DNA from: VXYL01 sp964348085
GTDB lineage: Bacteria; Pseudomonadota; Gammaproteobacteria; Pseudomonadales; Azotimanducaceae
Assembly (NCBI GenBank): GCA_964348085.1
Contig: CAYGBI010000010.1
Location: 1-64,000, forward strand
Length of the DNA stretch: 64,000 bases
Direction of reading: 5' to 3'
Below the pieces are notes generated by a model, which was given only the letters and a program-made list of their open reading frames with translations, did not search any database and was not told the origin of the DNA. A program made the translations under genes and the position numbers. Below are positions 1 through 7,314 of the stretch, one piece after another; positions within the stretch are counted from its first letter, which is position 1; every line of letters begins with the position of its first letter.

Positions 1-1157
1 TGCGGGCCAAAGGCCGCTCTTGCCGTGCGAAAGGAACCCGTCGTTTCGTGAGCGATAAGCCCGAACCCGCGCGAAAACGTCGGCCGGACGTACGATGGCA
101 CGATTCTTCGCGATCCCCTCCAAGCGTTATCGACCCAAGAGCCGAACGAGCTACCCGATCTGACCATGGTGACGAGTCCAAACCGTTCGACCGTTCGTGT
201 GGGAGAGGAGCACCATCGCTCGGACGCCACGCGCAAAGCGACGAGGCCGGCCCCAAGCGACATGAACTCGGCCGGCGGCACAAGCGACGTCATGAGAGTT
301 GCCGTTTGGATGCCGATGCCGGATTTACGCCGTTGACCTACGCCGAAACCCGCTTTCGCCGGCGGCGACTTTCCGTGGCGCTGCCGCAGGCGCCACTCGG
401 GCGGCCGCTTCTCCGCAAGCGCCCGCGCACCCTCGGCCGCGTCCTCGGACGACCATGCGGACTCGATGAGCATGGCGCCCACGCGCCGGGCGTGGTCGAG
501 CGGCATTTCCAGCCCCGGGTGCGCGAGCTTGCGCGTCGCCCGCACGGCGAGCGGCGCATGGGCGGCGATGGTCCCGCCCATTTGGTCGGTTCGCCCGCTT
601 GGTGGTCCGGCGCCGTCCCGCGACGTTCGTGTTCGAGAACGTCGAGGGGTCTTGACCGGGAGGGTGGCCAAAGGCGGCTTTGAGTTGCGTCGCCTTTGAT
701 CGAGACGGGCTGTCGGGTTCGCCTTCGGAAGATCGACGCCGCCGACTACGGGCTCCGCAGCACCGAAAACGAGTGCTCGCCATCGGACCCGCCGTTCTCG
801 GCGCCGACTCGCGTGGCCTGCGGCGCCCCGGGGCAAACCGGGTCGGAGCGCTGCCGCCGCCGATCCCGACCATCGGCGTAGCGTTCGCCGATCTTCCGGC
901 GGCCGAGAGGGCGGCGCGGGGCGAACCCGAGGATCACTGCTACATCCCGCCGACGGGACGGGCCTTGAGAGGGCCAAAGCGCTCTGCGGCCCTGCCGTTG
1001 GACCGCCAAGGGCGAAGACGTCTTGGCGAAGATCAAGCGCGCACGGACGCGGCTCGCGGAGGTCCAGGAGCCCAATCATTAATTCAAACCATTTCTGGTG
1101 CGGGACACTAGCATCCCCTTGGGCTTCGCGGCGTTAGCCGCTAGGTCCAATGGGATG
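1..1157. other. 1.1-kb stretch without an intact gene
   Basis: Several frames on both strands stay open here, but they translate to Arg/Pro/Ala-rich sequence with no domain I recognise, which is what GC-rich non-coding DNA gives. The only recognisable piece is a crotonase C-terminal fragment on the minus strand, listed separately. The stretch ends where the sucrase/ferredoxin-like gene terminates. It looks like decayed coding DNA rather than a regulatory region; no hairpin terminator or repeat copy was seen. Confidence 0.6.
355..598 (-). pseudogene. Remnant of an enoyl-CoA hydratase/isomerase C-terminus
   Basis: Reading the minus strand from about 598 to 355 gives a coherent crotonase-like C-terminal end: IAAHAPLAVRATRKLAHPG, then about 20 residues later EDAAEGARALAEKRPPEW. 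These match the family's usual helix after the active site and its terminal E(D)AxEGxxAFxEKRxPxW motif. Upstream in the same direction (600-1100) I could not find the catalytic core in any frame, and the frame runs on past the expected stop, so this is a truncated remnant. Two intact crotonases lie nearby at 2055 and 5339. The family assignment rests on motif recognition only. Confidence 0.55.
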
Positions 1158-1991
1158 CTAGGCGTAGGGAAATACGGTTTCCGTATCCGTCCTGCCGCAG
1201 CTCGCGATCACTTCGTAGGGGGTTTCGGCGCGTTGTACAGTGACCGTGCGCTCGCCTTGGGTGGTGGCGAAGATGACGGTGTCGCCGTCCACGGCTCGCA
1301 ATGCGCCGCTGCAGGGAAGGCGGGTTTCCGCCACTTGCGCTTGCGCGGGATACGCTGAGCGGCCGCGCAAGTAACTTGGACATAGCTCGCCGGCTTCCAC
1401 CGTCGCGACCAGCGCCGCCACATCGTCCGCGAACACGCGGCCGTAGAGTGCGCCTTGGGGGAGGGCGAGAACGTTGGGCGCGAACCGGTGGCCACCCACG
1501 TGGGTCGTTTGCCACGCCCTTTCGCCCACGGTTTCGCGCATCCGCGCGTAGGTCGGCAAGCCGTAACGGGCGCAGCACATATCTCGCTGGCCGTTGGTGC
1601 AGACGAAATAGTGCGGCTCTCGGACCTCGCTCAAGGGGGCCGTGTCCACATCCAAGTGCTGGATTTCGGCGTAGCCCTCGCCCTCGAAGCGCAACAGGCG
1701 GCCCTCGCGAGCGATGAACAGTGTGGTCGAGTCGTGGGCGGCTTCCGGTTGGCGAACGAACTGCGGGCGCGCTTTCAGCCCCAAGGCGGCGTATGCGTCG
1801 ACCGAACGTTCAATCCATGCCCGCATCGCCGGCGTCAGCTTGTTGTCGACTATCGCCTTGGGCTTCCATACGGGCCGGTATTCCAACAGCAGCCAAATGT
1901 CCACTTGGGCGGCGGTGCCGAGCATCGGTTCGCCCGAGGCTAAGCAGAGATCAGCGCAAAACTCGTGCGCGGCGGATTTTGCGGCAACCAT
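1158..1991 (-). CDS. Sucrase/ferredoxin-like (thioredoxin-fold 2Fe-2S) protein
   Basis: This 277-residue protein resembles the sucrase/ferredoxin-like family, predicted thioredoxin-fold iron-sulfur proteins of poorly known function. The central segment CTNGQRDMCCARYGLP, followed by HVGGHRFAPNVLALPQG, gives the family's Cys cluster and its conserved His-Gly-Gly-His-Arg-Phe stretch. A further Cys pair lies near the N-terminus (FCADLCLASG). The start is the ATG at 1991; longer open sequence upstream lies antisense to the neighbouring crotonase and is not coding. It is divergent from that crotonase with about 60 bp between the starts. Soluble, no signal peptide. Family call good, function unknown. 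Confidence 0.8.
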   Translation of the reverse strand: MVAAKSAAHEFCADLCLASGEPMLGTAAQVDIWLLLEYRPVWKPKAIVDNKLTPAMRAWIERSVDAYAALGLKARPQFVRQPEAAHDSTTLFIAREGRLLRFEGEGYAEIQHLDVDTAPLSEVREPHYFVCTNGQRDMCCARYGLPTYARMRETVGERAWQTTHVGGHRFAPNVLALPQGALYGRVFADDVAALVATVEAGELCPSYLRGRSAYPAQAQVAETRLPCSGALRAVDGDTVIFATTQGERTVTVQRAETPYEVIASCGRTDTETVFPYA

Positions 1992-2054
1992 GAGCGGATC
2001 GTAGCAGCCGGTGCGTGTAGACTGCAACGCGACCAGCGAACACAGAGGAAGCAC

Positions 2055-2876
2055 ATGGCCGACGAAGACTTGGTTTTGGTGGAGCGCCGTGGCGACAAGG
2101 AAGGCATCTTGTGGTTGACGCTCAACCGCCCCAACAAGCTCAATGCGTTGACGTTCCCGCTGCTGCGACAACTGCGGGACATCTTCGTGGACGCGCGCTT
2201 CGACCGCTCGGTGCGCTGCGTGGTGATCACCGGCGCCGGGCGCGGCTTCTGCGCCGGCATGGATATGGGCGGCGCCGCCAACCCGGATCGGGAACCGCCG
2301 CCGACCGATGGCCCGGACCCGGAAGGCTATCGACTGAACTTCCGCCACGAGACGGAGACCTATATCGCCTTCAGGCGCTTGGAGGTGCCGGTGATCGCAA
2401 TGATCAACGGCCCCTGCGTGGGTGCCGGTTTCGATCTTGCCAGCCATTGCGACTTGGCCGTTGGGTCTACGGCGGCGCGCTACCAAGTGGCGTATGTCAA
2501 GCGCGGGGTGTATGCGGACTTGGGCGGTTTTTGGTCGCTGCCGAAGATCTTGGGCTGGCGCAAGGCCATGGAACTCATGATGACCGGTCGCTTCATGAGC
2601 GCGGAAGAGGCGCACGAGTCTGGTCTTACCAACTACTTGGTCGAGCCGGACGAACTGGAAGCGAAGACCATGGAGTTGGCGTTGCAGGTGGAAGCCGGGC
2701 CGCCGATCGCGCAGAAACTCGGCAAGATGTTGGCGCTGCGCACGGCGCACTTGGATTTCGACAGCGCCATGCAGTGGTCCGAGTCGGCGATTCCGGTGGT
2801 GGGCCTGTCGCGGGATTCCGTCGAAGGAATGCGCGCCTTCGTAGACCGACGCGAAACCGACTTCAAAGGCTTCTAG
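2055..2876 (+). CDS. Enoyl-CoA hydratase/isomerase family protein (crotonase fold)
   Basis: A 273-residue crotonase-fold protein with the N-terminal LTLNRPNKLNALT motif, the oxyanion-hole segment ITGAGRGFCAGMDMGG at about residues 60-75, and the second glycine-rich loop GPCVGAGFDLASHCDLAVGS. A purine-rich AGAGGAAG site lies just upstream of the ATG. The two glutamates that define true hydratases are not kept: the GxGxE position is Asp (GAGFD) and the PE position is replaced within YVKRGVY. It may therefore be an isomerase, hydrolase, decarboxylase or other crotonase rather than a hydratase. The substrate is unknown. It stands alone, divergent from the sucrase/ferredoxin-like gene. Confidence 0.88.
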   Translation: MADEDLVLVERRGDKEGILWLTLNRPNKLNALTFPLLRQLRDIFVDARFDRSVRCVVITGAGRGFCAGMDMGGAANPDREPPPTDGPDPEGYRLNFRHETETYIAFRRLEVPVIAMINGPCVGAGFDLASHCDLAVGSTAARYQVAYVKRGVYADLGGFWSLPKILGWRKAMELMMTGRFMSAEEAHESGLTNYLVEPDELEAKTMELALQVEAGPPIAQKLGKMLALRTAHLDFDSAMQWSESAIPVVGLSRDSVEGMRAFVDRRETDFKGF

Positions 2877-2900
2877 GGCCTGCGCCGGGGCGGCAGTAGC

Positions 2901-3112
2901 GCACGAAAGGCATTGCCTCTCGGCGCCGCCTTTCGCCGTAAGCCCAAGCCGCCCTTACACGTGAGACACGTAAGCCGGGCTTCGCGGCAACGCCGCCAAG
3001 TCCGCCGTGCCGCTGGCGCCACGAAAGCCGTCGCCTACGGTGCTGCCTTTCGTCCCACCCCAAGCCCGCCCCATCACCCGTCAGACTTCGCGACAAGCGT
3101 CGCCAAGTCCGA
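2901..3112 (+). repeat. Dispersed repeat family 1, two tandem copies
   Basis: Two adjacent copies of one unit lie between the crotonase and the POT transporter gene, at about 2901-3003 and 3015-3112. The second contains CACGAAAGCCGTCGCCTACG, then GCCTTTCG, AAGCCCGCCC, and a terminal imperfect hairpin (GACTTCGCGAC with GTCGCCAAGTC). Related copies lie near 10100, 22559 and 35480. The first tandem copy is more diverged. No transposase is present, so this looks like a small non-autonomous or palindromic intergenic repeat. Confidence 0.7.
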
Positions 3113-3121
3113 CTTGCGTGG

Positions 3122-5086
3122 CTACCGATCCACCTCGGCGTGCATCCACCGCGTCAAGAGGGGGGATATGGCGAAGCAGACGGCCGCGGCGACGACCGCC
3201 ATGGCGGCGATATTGCCGAACACATCGCCATAGACGAACAGCGTCTCGATAGGGGCAGGCATCGTTTGGCCACTTCCACCGCCGGAGACGCCGGTGAACT
3301 GGGCGATGATGGCGGCGAGGAATTGCGAGAATGCCGTGGCGAGGAACCAAGCGCCCATCACCGTGCTGACCAGCCGCAACGGCGACAGCTTGGTGACCAT
3401 GGACAAGCCGACCGGCGACAGGCAGAGCTCGCCCGTGGTGTGCAGCAGGTAGCCGATCGCGAGCCATTGCAGGGCGACCATGCCGCGCTCGTCGGCGACT
3501 TGGGCGCCATACCAGAACGCGCCGAAGCCGAGACCAAGCTGAAGCAGGCCCAAGGCGAACTTGTAGGGCGTGGGCGGTTCCCGTCCGCGGGTACCCAAGA
3601 AGCCCCACAGGGCGGTGAACACGAGCCCGAAGATCAAGATGTAGATTGGATTGAGGGACTGGAAGACGCTGGCCGGAGTCTCCGCCGAGCGTCCGCCGAC
3701 GCCCATGCCGACGTTGCCTTCGGTGACCAGCCAATCGATCTCGAAACTCGGATTGGCTTGGTTTTCCTCGCGCAGCTCGTTCAACGTAGCCAAGGTGAAG
3801 AGCGCCGTGCCGTTGCGATAGCCCAACTGTTCTTGCGTCGGTTGGATGCGAATCGTCCGCCCGACTTCGGCGGCGGTGATGACTCGCTCTTCGTTCACGC
3901 GATCCACGTTCCGGTCGGTGAAGTTGTTCACCGAGCTGCCGGCTTGCTCGAAGAACGCCCAGAACATCAGCGAAAAGAAGGTGAGCACGAGCACCACGAA
4001 CATGCGCTCTCGGGGTACCTTGTCGAGCCTTACGGTCTCGTAGACGAGGTAGGTCAGGGCGACGACCCCGGAGAGCAGCAGAACGAGGCCAGCAGGGCGA
4101 CTCATCTCGGTAACGAACACCGCGGCGATTTGCGCGAGGGCGCCGCCGGCCTGCAATTCGCCGACGAGGGCTTCGGGGACGAGGGCGCGGGCTTCGCCAC
4201 CGAACGGCGCGAAGCCGGAAACGAACAGCACCACCACCGGCACTGCGAGAAGGGTGCCCAAGTACACTGCCCACTCCTTGGCGAGCACGCCGCCGAAGCG
4301 CTCGCGCAGGCGCTTGGCATCCGGCGGTGCGCCGACGCCGGCGGGCAGGCCGCCCCGCCCTAGGGCCACCCAAGCGATGCCGCCGGCGGCGAGCAGCGCA
4401 ACGCCGACGAACACGTTGACGGCGGTTTGCACCGCGCTCTCGGGTCGAAATACGAACAAACCCAACGCTGCGGCGAGGGCACCGGCCAAGATCAGCACTT
4501 GGGTCACCCTTCTGGGGGCGACGAACACCGCCAAGCCGGTGAGCATCCCGATGGTGGCAAGCCCGAATCCGTAGTGCCAACCGTAGGTCTCGCCGATGTA
4601 GCCGCACAGCAGCGGCGACATCGCCGCGCCGAGGTTGATGCCCATGTAGAAGAGCGTGAAACCCGCATCCCGCTTCGGCGCGCCGGCCGGATACAGAGAA
4701 CCCACCATCGTCGAGATGTTGGGCTTAAAGAAGCCATTGCCGCAGATCAACAGCGCCAGCGCGGTAAAGAACGCGGTGTTGTTTTCGACGGTCATCATCA
4801 GGTGCCCGGCCGCCATCAGCAGCCCGCCCAAGATCACCGCCCGCCGGGCGCCGAGTAGCCGGTCCGCCAACAAGCCGCCGAAGAACGGCGTCAGGTAGAC
4901 GAGTGCCGTGTAGGCGCCGTAGACGGCGTAGGCGTCCCGGTCGCCATAGCCGAGGAACCCCTTGAGCATGTAGAAGAGCAAGAGCGCGCGCATGCCGTAG
5001 AAGGAGAAGCGCTCCCACATCTCGGCGAAGAACAGCGTGTAAAGGCCGGTCGGGTGGCCGAACAAGATCGGCTGCGGATTGCTCAT
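3122..5086 (-). CDS. POT/PTR2-family proton-dependent oligopeptide transporter
   Basis: A large (654-residue) inner-membrane transporter of the proton-coupled oligopeptide (POT) branch of the major facilitator superfamily, expected to import di- and tripeptides. The first helix carries the family signature AEMWERFSFYGMRALLLFY (ExxERFxYY-type motif), and the PTR2 motif FTLFYMGINLGAAMSPLLCG follows at about residues 140-160. Many hydrophobic segments continue to the end. It is longer than the usual 460-500 residues because of a polar insertion in the second half, near residues 380-480. I chose the ATG at 5086; an in-frame GTG lies 18 bases upstream. It appears to be a single-gene unit. Confidence 0.92.
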   Translation of the reverse strand: MSNPQPILFGHPTGLYTLFFAEMWERFSFYGMRALLLFYMLKGFLGYGDRDAYAVYGAYTALVYLTPFFGGLLADRLLGARRAVILGGLLMAAGHLMMTVENNTAFFTALALLICGNGFFKPNISTMVGSLYPAGAPKRDAGFTLFYMGINLGAAMSPLLCGYIGETYGWHYGFGLATIGMLTGLAVFVAPRRVTQVLILAGALAAALGLFVFRPESAVQTAVNVFVGVALLAAGGIAWVALGRGGLPAGVGAPPDAKRLRERFGGVLAKEWAVYLGTLLAVPVVVLFVSGFAPFGGEARALVPEALVGELQAGGALAQIAAVFVTEMSRPAGLVLLLSGVVALTYLVYETVRLDKVPRERMFVVLVLTFFSLMFWAFFEQAGSSVNNFTDRNVDRVNEERVITAAEVGRTIRIQPTQEQLGYRNGTALFTLATLNELREENQANPSFEIDWLVTEGNVGMGVGGRSAETPASVFQSLNPIYILIFGLVFTALWGFLGTRGREPPTPYKFALGLLQLGLGFGAFWYGAQVADERGMVALQWLAIGYLLHTTGELCLSPVGLSMVTKLSPLRLVSTVMGAWFLATAFSQFLAAIIAQFTGVSGGGSGQTMPAPIETLFVYGDVFGNIAAMAVVAAAVCFAISPLLTRWMHAEVDR

Positions 5087-5100
5087 AGCGCTCTCGGGAC

Positions 5101-5259
5101 TCACCGACTAGCCGCGCATCTTACACGCACGGTCGCGGACACGCCGGCGGCGCGCTTGATCTCTTGGTGAGTAGACAGGTCGAATTCGATGGCCAGCTCT
5201 TTGAGGTCGCGGATACGCCGCGGTGCGCCTGAGCTCTCGGTGCCAAGTGCGTTGAGCCG
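5101..5259 (-). other. Possible short coding remnant upstream of the transporter gene
   Basis: On the minus strand a 52-codon stretch between a TAA and a TGA has protein-like composition, including RRIRDLKELAIEFDLSTHQ followed by EIKRAAG. It has no convincing start codon and overlaps nothing on its strand. It could be the tail of a gene lost upstream. I cannot assign a family. Confidence 0.3.
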
Positions 5260-5338
5260 TTACGCGCACTTGCCGCTCAAGCGCCAATCGGACAGACTCG
5301 ACATCTCGCCGACCCCATCCACCAACCGTTGAGCAGCC

Positions 5339-6115
5339 ATGTCCGACTACGAAACCATCCTCTACGACGTCGACGACAACCTCGCCACCGTCACCCTGAA
5401 CCGGCCGGAACGCCTGAACGGCATCACCAACACCATGATGCGCGAGTTGTACGAGTGCCTGAACGCCGCCGCCCTCGACGAGCGCGTGCGCGTATTGCTG
5501 TTCACCGGCGCCGGACGCGGCTTTTGCCCGGGCGTGGATCTCAAAGCGTCCACCAGCGGCGCCAAGCAGGAGCCGAACCGCCGGGAGTACTTCCACATCA
5601 CCACCCTCCTGCACGAGATGCCGAAGGTGACCATCGCCGCCGTCAACGGCGCTTGCGCCGGTGCCGGCTTCGGCTGGGCGTGCGCCTGCGACCTGCGCTA
5701 CGCCAGCGAGCGGGCGGTGTTCAACTCGGCGTTCTTAGGCGTTGCCATCTCCGGCGACATGGCCGGCCCGTGGCTGCTGCCGCGTATCGTCGGCGCCACC
5801 AAGGCGCGGGAGCTGTTTTTCATGTCGCAGAAGTTCGCTGCCGACGAGGCCGAGCGCATCGGCTTGGTGCTGCGGACATTTCCGGAGGAGAGTTTCCGAG
5901 ACGAGGTACAGGCGATCGCCTTGCGCCTCTCGAAGTCCGCGCCGCTGGCCATCGGCGAGATGAAGAAGAACTTCATCAACGCCGAGAACATGCCGCTACG
6001 CGATTACATCGAGGTGGAAACGGAACGGCACACCCGGACCGGCGGTAGCCATGATTCGCGCGAAGCCTTCCGCGCTTTCGTCGAGAAGCGCGAGCCGAAA
6101 TTCGAAGGACGCTGA
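5339..6115 (+). CDS. Enoyl-CoA hydratase/isomerase family protein
   Basis: A 258-residue crotonase with VTLNRPERLNGIT near the N-terminus, the oxyanion-hole segment FTGAGRGFCPGVDLKAS, and the second loop NGACAGAGFGWACACDL. The C-terminus ends with the usual SREAFRAFVEKREPKFEGR type motif. Neither hydratase glutamate is present: the GxGxE position reads GAGFGW and the PE position reads AFLGVAI. It is therefore probably not a standard 2-enoyl-CoA hydratase; isomerase or another crotonase activity is possible. The ATG at 5339 follows a GAGCAG stretch. It converges on the Ldh-type dehydrogenase gene with 28 bp between stops. Confidence 0.88.
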   Translation: MSDYETILYDVDDNLATVTLNRPERLNGITNTMMRELYECLNAAALDERVRVLLFTGAGRGFCPGVDLKASTSGAKQEPNRREYFHITTLLHEMPKVTIAAVNGACAGAGFGWACACDLRYASERAVFNSAFLGVAISGDMAGPWLLPRIVGATKARELFFMSQKFAADEAERIGLVLRTFPEESFRDEVQAIALRLSKSAPLAIGEMKKNFINAENMPLRDYIEVETERHTRTGGSHDSREAFRAFVEKREPKFEGR

Positions 6116-6143
6116 CTGCTATCCGCCTATCACGCTCCGCCGA

Positions 6144-7232
6144 TCACGGCCAGTGCAGGTTCAGGCCGAGCTCGGCGCTCGCGCCGTTGAACCAGTCCAC
6201 GACTTCTCGATGGTAGGGAATGCCCTGCGCCCGGCGACGTTCGGTCTCTTCGTGCTCGATTAGGCCCGCGTAATACACGCGCTCGTGCCCGGGTGCCGGC
6301 TTCATGCTGCTGAGTTTCTCGAGCAGCGCGTCCATGTCGCTCTTGAAGCGGGCCAAGTCGACGAAGGCGTCGATCTTGAACGCCATGACGAACTGCGAGG
6401 TGCTCTCGCCGCCGGCCATGAAGCCGGGGCCGTTGCCTGAAAGTATGCCGGACATGATGTCCGCCACCGCCGCGAGGCCGTAGCCCTTGTGGCTGCCGTT
6501 CTCCCGCGTACCGCCGAACGGCAGCATGTGGAACTTGCCGAAATCCGGCGTGTCCACCGGCGTTAAGATCGGCTTGCCGTCGAGGTCCGAGATCCAGCCC
6601 GGTTCGAGCTTCGAGCCGATGCGTTGCGCCAACCCCAGTTTGTTCGCCGCGACCTGCGTGGTGGCGACGTCGAACACGAACGGGGGCATGTTAGCGGCCG
6701 GGGCCGCCCAGGCGATGGGATGGGTGCCGAACACCGGCTCGGCACCGAACGTCGGCACCATGAGCCCACCTCCCGCCGATACCATGCAGACGCCGATCAT
6801 GTCTCGCTCGATCGCCATCATCGGGTAGTAGGCGAGCATGCCGACATGCCCGCAGTTCTTGACGCCAACCGCTCCCATGCCGAACTCGTCGGCTTTGTCC
6901 ATGGCGATGGTCATGGCCTTCGGCCCTACCTGCAGGCCGATGCCGCGGTCGGCGTCGAGCGTCGCGCTCACCGCGGACTCGCGCACTGTCTTCACATCCG
7001 GGCGCGGGTTCATGCGCCCGGCGGCGTACATCTCGAGATAACGGCGCACCATGTTGGAAATGCCGTGGCTCTCGCAGCCGCGCAAATCCGCGGTGATCAA
7101 CACGTCGGCGCAGAGCGCCGCATCATCGGCCGGCATGCCCATTCGCTCGAACAGTGCTTGGGTGCCCGCCCGGGCGGTGGCCTCGGTGACGAGGACTTGG
7201 TCCGCCTCGGGAACTAGAAAGTGCTTCAGCAT
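6144..7232 (-). CDS. Malate/L-lactate dehydrogenase family oxidoreductase (Ldh2 type)
   Basis: A 362-residue protein of the NAD(P)-dependent malate/L-lactate/ureidoglycolate dehydrogenase family, unrelated to Rossmann-fold lactate dehydrogenases. The N-terminus carries the family segment ADVLITADLRGCESHGISN, with the active-site His in the SHG turn. Further family features are GMGAVGVKNCGHVGMLAYY, FGTHPIAWAAPA, and the C-terminal GSHKGYGLAAVADIMSG. These enzymes reduce 2-oxo acids or oxidise 2-hydroxy acids in the cytoplasm. The transketolase-like gene lies 82 bp upstream on the same strand, so the two may be co-transcribed. The substrate cannot be read from sequence. Confidence 0.9.
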   Translation of the reverse strand: MLKHFLVPEADQVLVTEATARAGTQALFERMGMPADDAALCADVLITADLRGCESHGISNMVRRYLEMYAAGRMNPRPDVKTVRESAVSATLDADRGIGLQVGPKAMTIAMDKADEFGMGAVGVKNCGHVGMLAYYPMMAIERDMIGVCMVSAGGGLMVPTFGAEPVFGTHPIAWAAPAANMPPFVFDVATTQVAANKLGLAQRIGSKLEPGWISDLDGKPILTPVDTPDFGKFHMLPFGGTRENGSHKGYGLAAVADIMSGILSGNGPGFMAGGESTSQFVMAFKIDAFVDLARFKSDMDALLEKLSSMKPAPGHERVYYAGLIEHEETERRRAQGIPYHREVVDWFNGASAELGLNLHWP

Positions 7233-7314
7233 GCTCGGTCCTCGTCGTTCTCTGCTGCCTCTCCGGCGGGCCGATCGCTTACGCCGACCCGTGCCATGTC
7301 CTGTCCCGCGATCC

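Noticed and set aside
1992..2750. Long minus-strand open frame extending the sucrase/ferredoxin-like protein by about 250 residues
   Set aside because: It is antisense to the crotonase at 2055-2876 and contains no domain; GC-rich DNA keeps such frames open. The ATG at 1991 is the sensible start.
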